A DNA stretch of 64,000 bases from the NCBI GenBank assembly GCA_019973155.2, contig BPQB01000009.1, forward strand, positions 496,001 to 560,000, given 5' to 3'. Each line of letters begins with the position of its first letter. Positions within the stretch are counted from its first letter, which is position 1. Position numbers and translations under genes: made by a program. This stretch comes from Phanerochaete sordida (lineage: Eukaryota; Basidiomycota; Agaricomycetes; Polyporales; Phanerochaetaceae). The notes beneath the pieces are model-generated. The model had not been told where the DNA came from. It did no database searches and saw only the letters and a program-made list of their open reading frames with translations. Below are positions 11,473 to 22,518 of the stretch, piece by piece.

Positions 11473-13041
11473 CCATGGACCCACTACGACGTCACACGGA
11501 CACACGCCTCCGGATCGCTGCCACCGCTCTGCACCTCCGCTAGACTTGTTTTCCTATTTATCTTGCTCTCTGTTTTCCTGCTCTCTCGCTTTCTCGTCGA
11601 CCGCCTCGCACTCGCACTCGCACCTAATCTCGCTGCGGCAGCGCAGTCTGTTCTCCCCGAAACTCAGCGACCTCTTCTCCCGTGCTGCGACCCCATAGCC
11701 TCGGCGCTCGAGCACTGGATCTCCACCCCACACTCCTTCTGAATTGCGTCGATCGCAGGGTTGGGCCGGACGCGGTTGCCTGCCCCGCACACCTCCTCTC
11801 CACCCGGCCGCTCCACAGCACTTGTAAAGTCTTGCGTTCAACTCCCCGAGAGCCACTACTGATCGCGCGCGCTACCGGACGCTGACAGCCAGGTCAACGT
11901 TATAATATTGCCAAACTACGTACGTGCACGGCTGCTCCAATTCCCCCAACACCGCACTCTGCTCACAGACGCTTTGCCGCAGACGCGCTTTGCGCTCGCA
12001 ACCTCCGTGTCTTCTTTCATCGCCTCCGAATCCACGCTGTCCCAAGGTGGTGTGCTAGTCTGCTTCGCGGCCGCGCAGCCGTCGGCTCACGCGTCTCTCC
12101 TTCCGGCAGGACCACTCGCCGACCCTGCGCAGGTGGATAACATGCGCGCCGCCTTCACCAGCACGTCCCGCTCCAGCACGCCGAGGCCAGATAAAGCACC
12201 GCTGCACGGGAGCGAGGGGCCCTCGTCGCGGGCACTGTCGTCGCCGTCGTCGCCGTCGCCGCCAGGAGCAAGGCCGCCCGAGAGTCAGACGGCCGTCGCT
12301 GGGCCCCTGGGGATTGGAGGTGAGTGCCGTCGGACTCGCTTGGGTTGGGGTTCGGATCGAGATCGAAGAGCGATTGCACCCGGGACGCGGACGCGGCAGC
12401 GCTGCCACGTGGGGCCTGCCTTTCTGGGGATATGTCGCGCCCGCCGCGTGGGTGGACTCCGCCCGCGTCCTCCGCGCCCTGGAATATTTTCCGCCGGGCA
12501 GGAGCGGGCCCTGGGGTTCAAGCTGCGCTCGAACGGCAGCTCCTGGATGCGGTATCGCTCGGCCGGAGTTTGAACTGGCCGTTTGCTGGTCGCATGTGAA
12601 CCTGCAAGGGTCCACATCACATTCGTTCATTCCTTTTTCTGGTCACCGTCTGTTCGTCGGAATTCTCGCGTCTCGTCTCTCCTGGTCCGCGGGCAGGCAC
12701 TCCCCACCCATCGTTCATTCATACCATGTCCATTTCCGCTCTCGCCTGCTAGACGTTACAAAATCCTGACGCTGCTCCGACAGTCCTAATCGCGTTCCTG
12801 TAATTATTCCTCATCTTTGGACAGCACGTTCCTGCCGCACCCACACGTCGCTTACACACTCTCCCTCTATCTTATAGTGCATGATCTTTTCCCCACTGCT
12901 GTCCACTCCCGTAACGCCTTTTTCGACGACGACGCCCAGAACGATCCCGAATTTTTCGATCGCCATCGCGAGTCCAGCACCCGCGAGCCCACGCTACAAG
13001 AGCCCTCCACAAGGCATGCTCCTCAGCTCGCTACACTGAAC
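11473..13041 (+). other. Probable long 5' leader of the YTH gene
   Basis: Pyrimidine-rich sequence follows the TATA box. A candidate leader donor (GAGGTGAGTG) lies near 12320, with possible acceptors before 12800. Open frames such as 11908-12573 show no conserved motif. The reading frame of the YTH gene is open upstream of 13042 back to 12817, but an ATG in good context at 13042 (AACATGTCC) starts the recognisable low-complexity protein. Confidence 0.4.
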
Positions 13042-15865
13042 ATGTCCTCCGCACCAGACTCTGGCAAGCCACCAGGCTCGTCGCGCGGACGCTCCTACTC
13101 CAACGCGTCGCGTCGCGGCTCATCCTCACGCCAGACTCCGACGAGCCAAGCGTTTCAGGCCCACTACCCGTCTCTGCCGGAGCCTCCTGTGCAGCAGCCG
13201 AGCTACCATGCGCAGTACCAGTCTGCTTCCACCACACCTTACTCTCAGCGCGCGCCGTACGGAAGTGGACCATACACGATCTCCCCTCCGCTGCAGCCTG
13301 GCAGTATGGTCGGACAGCCCACGACTCCGCAGTACTCCTATCCGAGCCACCCAGGACTTCTCGCGCAGGATCCATCCATGCAGCCGCAAAATATCCTGGG
13401 CTACTCGCCGAACACGCACATGCCGCATACTCCTGTGTACACGTACCCTAGCCAGCCGGAGGCCGCCTCTTCGTCCAGCCAGACGTACGGGAGCAGCCCA
13501 ACCGCCGCGCCAGGATTATACTCTTCCGCTCCTTCTTCACACGCTCTTTTGACCCCAGGTAGCTCTCAGCAATCCTACGCGACGTCTGGGCCGTACGCCG
13601 CTCGCTACCCTTCTCCAACCTTCGCCTATCCGCCGCACTCGTTTGGTCATTCGGGCAACACGCTCTATCAGGGCCAGTATTCGTATCAACAGCAGTATCG
13701 GCCTCCTATTCCTGCTGAGCAGGACCAAGGGACGTGGTGGTATCTTCCGCCGGGGACGCGTCCTGCTCCTTCGCCGCACTATCTGGTGTACGACAACCCG
13801 TATCCGACCATGGCCATGTACACGCCACCACTCACCGCGCACGAGTCCGAGCCCTTCAACGCGCCGCAGTCGGCCCCGGCTACCATCCCATCAACCCTCT
13901 ACCCCATGTCTCCCAGACACCAGGCTCCCTTCTCGGCGACCACGCCCTTGCAGCCGCAGCTGCAGCGACCGCCTGGCCCCGATCCGCCGCCGCCATTAAC
14001 CGACCCCTCCGCACGCCCCGTCTCCGAGCCTCCCAGCAGCCTGCCCCCTTCTTCGCCTGCCACGATGAGTCGGGCGGATCGGCAGCAGTTCCGGAGACCG
14101 TACCACCCCAACCCGCCCGCGAACCGCTCGGAGTGGGTGATGTGGGCGGGAAACGTACCTGCGGACGCGACGCACGACGAGCTCTGGCGCTTCTTCAACC
14201 GCTCCCCCACTCCCGTCTCCTCCAGCAGCAGCCGTTCGAACCTGAGCGACACCGCGTCGCTGGGCTCCGTGTACGGCGGCGTCTCGTCGATCCACCTGAT
14301 CTCGCGGAGCAACTGCGCGTTCGTGAACTTCGAGAGCGAGGGCCACCTGACTGCTGCCATCGCGCACTTCAACGGCCAGTCGCTTCGCCCCGGCGACCCG
14401 AGATGCCCCAGACTGGTCTGCCGAGTGCGCGCTCGCGAGGACGACTTGCGGGCGGGCGTCGGCGGGCAGAGGGGGGCGGGCATCCACGTGCGGTACATCA
14501 AGGAGCAGAGGCAGAAGCAGAAGCAGAGGGCTGCGACGAGCCCCGAGGTCAGCTCGTCGGAGCCGCCGTCGAGCTCGCCCGAGGACCCAGCACCGCTGAT
14601 GGCGAACTTGTCGTTGTCAAGCGACGAGGAAGCCCTGCACGCGCGCCGTGCGAAGAAACCGGCGGCGCACTCGAGCAGCTCGGGGTCGTACGCGTCGACG
14701 AACTCGAGCTTGCTGTCGCAGTATTTCCCGAAGAGATACTTCATCCTGAAGTCGCTGACCCAGGTGAGTAGGAGGAGGACACGTCGCCCTCGACGGGCGC
14801 GCTGCCGTTTTTCTCCTGCGGGCACCCTGTGCCTGAGGATTGTGCCGGGAACATTTCCCGCGCTGCTTCTGCAGGTGGGGCCGGCAGGCTAGAATCCGAT
14901 GGCTTCCTCCGTCTTCGATCGCGCCTCGGTCCTGTGTTGCGCCGTCACTGACGCTCGTCTCTCCCCAGTTCGACTTGGATCTCAGCGTCGAGAAGGGCAT
15001 CTGGGCGACGCAGCGGCACAACGAAGGCATCCTCGACCAGGCCTATCGCACCAGTAAGGAGGTGTACCTCATCTTCGGCGTGAACAAGTCTGGAGAATTC
15101 TATGGCTACGCCAGGTCAGCGTGTTCCCTCCCTTGCTTCAATGCGTCCGCAGATGACTAATTAATCGCCTGCAGAATGGCTGGTCCTGTCCTGCGCCATC
15201 AGGGCGAGCAGCGCGAAGGGCAGAATGTGGCCTGGGCATCGCGGTCCAGCCTCGATTCACCGACGCGCCGCACCTCCAGCTCCGCCGCATCGCCGGCGAG
15301 CCCGCGATCGATCGCGCGAGCGTACTTTTCGCCTGCTGATGGTGCCCGCTACTCGGAGGACTCCCCGCTCCCTATGGAGTCTCCTGAGCCCCCTCGCCCT
15401 CCGCTCGATCCGCAGTCTCGTACGGCTCCAGCGGTGTTGCACGCGAGACACCGTCCACTAAGCAAACTTTCCGCAGGTATCCCACGCCATGGCGAGCTGA
15501 GCTACCAGGAGTTGGTTCTGAAGCCCAAGGCGGCCTCAGGGACGTCGGCGGCGGAGTCTGCGCCCGACGCCCCCGAGGAGCCGCTACCGGGAGCGCCGGA
15601 GGCTGCGGAAGAGCCGAAGAAGGACGACGGCCCTGTCTGGGGCGACTCCTTCCCAGTCGAGTGGATCCGCACCGACCGCCTCCCCTTCTACCGCACCCGC
15701 CATCTCCGCAACCCGTGGAACCACGACCGCGAGATCAAGGTCTCGCGCGACGGCACGGAGCTCGAGCCCTCCGTCGGCCAGGCGCTGCTCGAGGAGTGGG
15801 ACAAGCCTGACCCGCAGCCGCCCACGAAGCCCTCGCCCGCCGCCACACCTTCCAGGCCGGCGTAG
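13042..15865 (+). CDS. RRM + YTH domain protein, putative m6A RNA reader
   Basis: Three exons (13042-14763, 14969-15114, 15175-15865) give 852 residues. Residues 1-360 are low-complexity, rich in Ser, Pro, Tyr and Gln. An RRM-like segment follows at about 364-475 (EWVMWAGNVP...NCAFVNFESEGHL). The YTH domain begins at about 561: RYFILKSLTQ, then EKGIWATQRHNEGILDQAY and VYLIFGVNKSGEFYGYARM, and ends with FPVEWIRTDRLPFYRTRHLRN. YTH domains bind N6-methyladenosine in an aromatic cage; the Trp of GIWATQ is one expected cage residue, and NVAWAS probably supplies another. About 120 Ser/Pro-rich residues (about 650-770) interrupt the YTH domain between these blocks. RRM plus YTH suggests a role in RNA fate such as decay, splicing or meiotic transcript control; that role is inferred. 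The first intron, 205 nt, is long for this window. Confidence 0.9.
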
Positions 15866-18800
15866 CATTGCTCGCCGGTGCGCCGTGCACCCCAGCAGGA
15901 CTGCGATGCTCAACCACCCGTTACGACCTACCTTGCGCACCGCCAAAATCACGCAACACGACGCACGCACACACACGAACCGCATCGCACGTACTGCATC
16001 CCACGATCGCCCGTCCCAGTGGTGCACGATTTTAATCTTATTCTAGTTCACGACAGGGTCGTCTCTGTAATACACGGCACAGGAGCCTTGTCATGGAATC
16101 TACTCACCACATTTCTTTTTATTTGTAGTCAGGGATCTGGGTTTTTTGGGCGTTTGGGTTTTCCGTTATCTAGTTGTCGTGCATCTTGGGTTAGTACGCT
16201 GCACCGGGGACTCGACCTTCTTGCTTGCATCCCAGTCTCCCTCGTCTTCATCGCTGTTGTTACACCGCTGTTTCGCTGTCATCCCATCGCTCATCCCCAA
16301 GCAGCACCGTTTGTAGCATTAGTTAGATCTATTATTGTCCCTTCTCCCACCTTGTACAGCTCGCGTCATTGGCATAATACACGAACGCGCCTTCAGCGCT
16401 GGGTTTGGAATCTTCCCCCTCTTACTTTTTCCATCCGCAACCACCCTTTTTCTCTCTACGGTGCGGTATCAACCATTCTCCGCGCCAAAGCAAGACAGCG
16501 CAGTGTCAGGAACTAGAGGCACTGTTTCATTTCGCGTACGTCCCTCCTCATTGCCATGCCGTTTAATGCTTACGTCCGCCAGAAGACCGATGAACCGACC
16601 GTGCTATGCAAGTGGGGTACGTCGACATGCACAGCGAGGACGTTCTGATGCGATCCCTCGATAGCAGGCCTACACGCTGCGTGAAGGGTCTCCCGGCCCT
16701 GGTGTTCATTGGTCTGCATTCGGGTTCAATGTTGTTCAGGCGTACGGCCGGCCTGATATGGCGCTGGGCGTCCTGTGCGGTGCAGGTCACCAGGCCCGCG
16801 TCGAGCCCTCAGCCCACGGTGCAGCGCGATCAGGGGCGCGCAAGCAAGTTACGTGTTCATTCTCTGCGACGTGCGACGGACGGCTAACATGCGGGATACG
16901 GTTGTCACCAGGCCGCGGCGCGGGCCAGGAGGCCCTGGTGGGTAAAACAAGGCCTCTGCGCGGGACGTCCTGCCTCGCCCCGCGCGCACGCGCAAACGGC
17001 CGACGATGCGCGGCGCCGTGCCAGGCTGAGCATCAGCTGCCCGCGCGCTAGCTCCCCCGTGTGGATCCCCTGCCCGAATTTCCCCTGCGAGGATCACGCC
17101 CCGTCGCCCGGCGCGCCGTTCGCGCTGCCCACGCGCCGGGACAGCTCGGCGGGGGGCCGCGCCGCGGTGCGCGGTCGTCCCGCGGTGTTCGCCGCCGCGC
17201 CAGTGGCCCGCGCGAGGGGGCCGTGAGGCACGAAGTTTGCGCGAAGCCGGCGGGCTGAGGGCGACTTAGCTCCCCGCGCTTGGCCCGGCCAGATCAGGCA
17301 GAGACAAGGGCCCCGCCGCCGTTGTCTCGTGCACGGGCTTCGCGCACTGCGCGTGATATATTGGCCAGCATATCATCGGACATCTGCGCGGTGCCGAATT
17401 TCTGTACATCGTGTGAGCACGCAGCCAGGCCCACGCCCTCGCCCCTCGCGTAATGTGAGCAGGCTACGTTCTTCGGATGAAGTTGGAAGTGCGCTGCGTA
17501 ATGGTTACGATGCTCACCTTTCCGGACCTCGCCAGGAGCCCCTGACAGCCGTGGCAGACGAGCTACACGACCGTCGGTGAGAAGACCCTCAGCTTGCCGA
17601 TGTTGGGCTTATCCGCTTCGAGACAAATCCTGTGTATGGCTGGCACATATGACTCATTAGCGACCCCTAACTTGAGCCCTCGACGTCGAGAGGTCGCTTC
17701 TGGATCACGGAAAAGCTGCGAGCTTCGCCCCGTTTGTTCTGAATCATGAGCACGAACTTGAGGCAGAGAAATGACATGAGATGTGGAGCGTGAGGGAGAA
17801 CCCTCGAGATAACAATGCAAATACCGACGGCCGCAGACCATGTCCTGAACAGCCACGTCAGTGCGACTCGCATCGCTTTGCTCAGCGAGGAACAAGGCGT
17901 GGAACTGCCGCAGCGTCCGTAGGGAGGTTGGTGCGGGGGATGCTGCTGAAAATTCACCCGGGCGCGTCTCGGGCGATCTGTATCAAAATAGTACGCGACG
18001 TTTGAGCATGCCCACGTCGCGCCTGCAGCTGAAGTCGCAGGGCGTCGAGAGGCAGCTCCCAACGGCCGCACTCGCAGGGAGCGGGATGGAAACGAGGTGT
18101 GGTATCATTTGTGATCGGGCGCGGATCCAGACCTCGAGGCGGCACGTCCGCCAATCGGGTGCGAGAACGGTGCCACGGGTGTCTGCAATCACCTCTCAAA
18201 ACAAACATTCGCAACATGCCAGATTTGGTAATTGTATTATGGCTTTGGTCTCCGCTTTGTTTCGTGCATAGTCTCGTCCACAAATCTCCGTCAGCGTATA
18301 TCGCATATCGATGTTTCAGACATATGCCGTCCGGGCTGGACAGTCGTTCGGAAGCTAAACGCGTTCGGCGGTTGCCTCTCGCGAAGTCTGTTCGCAGCCG
18401 CAAGGTTAGATCCCGGGCCCAAGAGAGAGACCCGGACATACGGGATTCAGCACACCTTGTGATCTGTACAAAGAGTTCATACCAGCGTCCACGGCAGCCG
18501 TGGGCTTCACTCGGAGCGTCCTCGCACGGGTCATGCACCGCACGCTTGACTACTTATAGCGCACGCACGAGGCTTTCGACCATGCTACAGCTACTGCGCT
18601 ACGCTCGTGCCCACTCCCCGCTTCGCCGTCACCTTGGCAGTCAAAGCTTCGTGACACCGACATGACTCGGAGCGCGGAGACAGTCGGCGGCTCGAATTCC
18701 AACAAGATACAGGGCCACCTCAGGCCAGCCTACGATATACTATGACCTTCCCCCGCAGTTGCGCTGTACATATCGCCTCCGTCGTTGCTGCCGTCAATGG

Positions 18801-19050
18801 CAGACCTTTTCTCGAGGATCCTGGATGGCCGAAATAGGCAGTGTGGCGGGAAGCGTCGACAAACGCCGAGGTTCTGGCGCGCCCGCCTCTGATGCGGGAT
18901 CAGCGAAAGTTCTCTACGCCCGCTAAGCGCCCAATAGTAGATATCCTGACTTGGCCCTCGACCGCCCTCTCTCCTCGTCGGCACCGCCCCTTCTCTTCCA
19001 CCTCCATCCACCACCGGCGGCGTGCGCGTACAGAAATATTCCTCGAAAAT
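15866..19050. other. 3.2 kb region without recognisable genes
   Basis: The first 600 bp are T-rich and probably the 3' UTR of the YTH gene. From about 16700 to 17300 the DNA is GC-rich. From 17300 to 18700 open frames on both strands are short and lack motifs or coherent splice chains. No tRNA, transposon end or repeat was recognised. The last 200 bp should hold the AMP deaminase promoter, and the AMP deaminase frame is open upstream to 18841. Confidence 0.45.
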
Positions 19051-22000
19051 ATGTGCAGCTCCGAGGCCGCATCGAATCACCAAGATTCCCTCGACTCCGA
19101 GCCGCCTACTCCACCGAGCGTAGACTCGCCGAACGGGCTGCACATCCCGCAGAGCAAGGATGGGTTCTTCGGGTACAGCGAGGAGAGGACACTGCACCAA
19201 GTGAGTGTTGAACCATAGATTCTGTCGTGTCGCTGCAACGCGAGCTTTTACGTCAGATCGAAGAGAAGAAATTCGCCCACCGTCGGGGCTCTGAGCAGCC
19301 TGCCTCGAGGCCGATAAACATCATGCCTTCGCCGCGCCTCATGCCTGGCTCCAGTGTAGACGGGCTCTCTGAGCCAGGCTCCTTGTCTGCGAGCTACAAA
19401 ATGTCTAGTCTTCCACCGCCGTTCCATCAGGACGAGTCAGTCTCGAGCTCGCACACAGATGTCTCAGGCATGCACCATGTCCCTAAGCCTCAGTCAGATA
19501 TCCCTGGAGTCATTCATGGTGCGTGCCACATCCGCGATATCTGATAGCTCTAGGCTAATGGCATCACGGAAGACGGTATCGTCGTGTCAGAGTACTCGTC
19601 CATCTTCGAGTCCTTCCGCAAGTGCCTTGAGCTTCGCGACAAGTACATGACCGTCTCGGGCCAGATGCTCGGCTTCAACCCGAAAGACCACGACGGGCAC
19701 TTCGCGGGACTAGACAGTCGCGTCGTGGACGTGTCCGGCGTTCGGCCAGACGTGGACATTCCCTCCACTGAGCCCCCTCCCAGCCCCTTCAAGCCCTGGC
19801 GCATATACCCACGCCCCCCGCCGCCGCACTGGCACTGGGCGGACCATGTTGGTGTGGTGCACCACAAGCCAGACGAGGTCGAGGATGAGCAGTTCGCCTT
19901 CGAGAGCTGCGAGATACCTGGACCCGACGAGAAGGGCTGGGACTTCGAAATTGATGAGCGCGGAGTGTACCAAGTTTATGACAGCGCTTCGCAAGGTGAA
20001 TATAGCCACCAGAATAATGTGGCTCTATCTGACCACGTCTTGTGGTTGCTAGCACAAGAGAAGAAACCTGTCTTCGACATCCCCACAATTCGAGAATATT
20101 TCATGGATCTTGAATACGTCCTGGGCGTCATGGCTGACGGACCTACTAAGAGCTTTGCGTACCGTCGACTGGGCTACCTTTCGTCTAAGTTCACTATGTA
20201 CAGCCTCTTGAACGAGTTCCAAGAGCTGGCTGATATGAAGGTGTGCATCTCGTCAGCTCGAATCTTGACATCAAACTAATGCGGGTCTACAGAGAGTACC
20301 CCATCGGTATGGTGCTCGTCATTCTTTACAGCTTCTCGAATAACACCATTTATCCGTCAGCGACTTCTACAACCTGCGCAAGGTCGATACCCACGTCCAC
20401 CACTCGAGCAGCATGAACCAGAAACACCTGCTGCGTTTCATCAAGCACAAAATGAAGCACAGCCCCAACGTCCGTTCGACCGTTCTCCTCCGCGTTTCCA
20501 CCACTGACGCCACAGCACACAGGATGTCGTGATCTTCCGCGACGGCAAGGAGCTCACGCTCGAGCAGGTCTTCCAGTCGCTGCACCTGACCGCGTACGAC
20601 CTCTCGATCGACACGCTCGACATGCACGCGCACCAGGACTCGTTCCACCGCTTCGACAAGTTCAACCTAAAGTACAACCCCATCGGCGAGTCCCGCCTGC
20701 GCGAGATCTTCATGAAGACGGACAACCTCATCCAGGGACGGTACCTAGCCGAGCTGACGAAAGGCGCGTATCTCTGGAGTCCCACGCCCCGCCAGTTGCT
20801 GATCCATCGCAGAGGTGATGACCGATCTCGAGCAGAGCAAGTACCAGGTACGCCGTTTGCCTCGGAGCGCTGTGTCCCGCGCTGACCTGTGCGCCAGAAC
20901 TGCGAGTGGCGCATCAGCATCTACGGCCGCTCGCCCGATGAGTGGGACAAGCTCGCGCGCTGGGTCGTCAACAACAAGCTGTTCTCGCACAACGTGCGCT
21001 GGCTCGTGCAGGTGCCCCGACTCTACGACGTCTACAAGCAGAGCGGCTCGATCAAGACGTTCGAGGACATCATCAGCAGTGCGTCCGTCTTCTTGTACAT
21101 GGTGTCATGACTCTGACCTCGCCAAGACGTCTTCCGTCCCTTGTTCGAGGTGACCAAGGACCCGAAGAGCCACCCGGAGCTACACGTCTTCTTGCAGCGC
21201 GTCATCGGCTTCGATAGCGTCGACGACGAGTCCAAGACCGAGCGGCGCTTCCACAGGAAGTTCCCGTACCCGAAGCTGTGGGACGCGAAGGAGTCGCCGC
21301 CGTACTCGTACTGGGTGTACTACATGTTCGCCAACATCGCGAGTCTCAACCAGTGGCGCCGGGCGAGAGGATTCAGTACGTTCGCTGCTTTCCCTGGTTC
21401 TGATGAGTATTGAACGCGTTCGCAGACACGTTCGTGTTCCGCCCACACTGCGGCGAGGCGGGCGACACAGACCACCTGACATCCGCATTCCTGACTGCAC
21501 ACTCGATATCCCACGGCATCCTCCTGCGCAAGGTACCTGCGCTGCAATACCTCTTTTACCTGAAGCAGATTGGCCTGGCGATGAGTCCTCTGAGCAACAA
21601 TGCGCTCTTCCTGACCTACGAACGGAACCCGCTGCCGGACTTCTTCAAGGTCGGGCTCAATGTCAGCCTGAGCACAGACGACCCACTGCAGTTCCACTTC
21701 ACGAAGGAACCCTTGCTCGAGGAATACAGCGTCGCGGCGCATGTGAGTTGAGCCACCCTCGCGCGTCGTACGACGATCTAACGCGGTGTCACCCAGATCT
21801 ACAAGTTCCCGCAGAGCTCACTCGCCGAGCTTGCCCGGAACTCTGTTATCCAGAGCGGCTTCGAGATGGAGATCAAGCGGCACTGGCTGGGCCAGAAGTG
21901 GTACCTGCCGGGTTCCGCGGGCAACGACATCAACAAGGTCAGTCCGACGCCCTGGCCTGCCTGTGCCCCGCTGACGCCTTTGCTCGCACACGCAGACGAA

Positions 22001-22094
22001 TGTTCCGAACATCCGGCTCGAGTACCGCCGCCAGACGCTGCTCGAGGAGCTCACGATGATCCACTCGGGCACGCTGCCGCCGCCCTCGCAATGA
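19051..22094 (+). CDS. AMD1: AMP deaminase
   Basis: Twelve exons (19051-19200, 19257-19518, 19591-20240, 20293-20306, 20361-20469, 20523-20763, 20813-20847, 20898-21078, 21127-21375, 21426-21742, 21797-21937, 21996-22094) give 815 residues. It deaminates AMP to IMP and ammonia in the cytosolic purine nucleotide cycle. The metal-binding HxH is in [17 protein letters not shown]; other active-site blocks are [11 protein letters not shown] and [18 protein letters not shown]. The N-terminal 170 residues are Ser/Pro-rich and poorly conserved, as in other fungal enzymes. Exon 4 is only 14 nt. The intron after exon 6 begins with GC rather than GT (20764-20812); it is the only frame-consistent junction between ELTK and [12 protein letters not shown]. 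The start at 19051 is chosen for context; 18841 is an in-frame alternative adding 70 residues. Confidence 0.95.
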
Positions 22095-22518
22095 TATCCC
22101 AAAATCTGTCGACATGCTGGAGAGGCTCTATCTATCTTATTTGACCTTGTGTAGAACACGCGCTGTATACCACGACTGTATGAATTGACATGACTATTTG
22201 ACGATCTCGCGCGTCGGGAAGACCGCCTGGATGGACCGAGCGAGCGAGTCAGCGTGCTTACAGGCCGAGGAACTCCATAGGCGCTCCGCCTCTCCGCCTC
22301 CGAATAATGACGCAGAGAGGCGGCGGCTCAGCCAAGAGGACAATCAACCACATGGGCGCATACAACAACCCTTCAATTTTGCCCAGGGCAGCTTTGCACG
22401 ACCGACGCTGCTATCTATGCTCTGAAACGTTCCCCTCATAAAGCACCCGCCTTCCCCGATCGCAGTCTCTCACCGCCATCTCCTCATTGCACAGTCCAGC
22501 CCCCCAGCCGCAGCCTCG
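22095..22518. promoter_or_regulatory. Intergenic region between AMP deaminase and sterol glucosyltransferase
   Basis: This 424 bp holds the 3' UTR of AMP deaminase and the promoter of the next gene. A pyrimidine-rich stretch with CATCTCC lies 20-60 bp before the next start codon. No TATA box stands out. Confidence 0.4.

Noticed and set aside
11908..12573. Open frame of 221 codons upstream of the YTH gene
   Set aside because: Lies in the presumed leader, shows no motif and contains a candidate splice donor; better explained as untranslated sequence.
13734..14771. Open frame of 345 codons inside the YTH gene in another frame
   Set aside because: The other frame encodes the RRM and the start of YTH; this one is a shadow.
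17954..18538. Minus-strand open frame of 194 codons in the 3 kb spacer
   Set aside because: Mixed composition without motif; no coherent exon chain or promoter could be built around it.
19519..19561. Earlier acceptor (CTCTAG) for the second intron of AMP deaminase
   Set aside because: It gives an immediate stop. The acceptor at 19589-19590 restores [12 protein letters not shown], matching the family.
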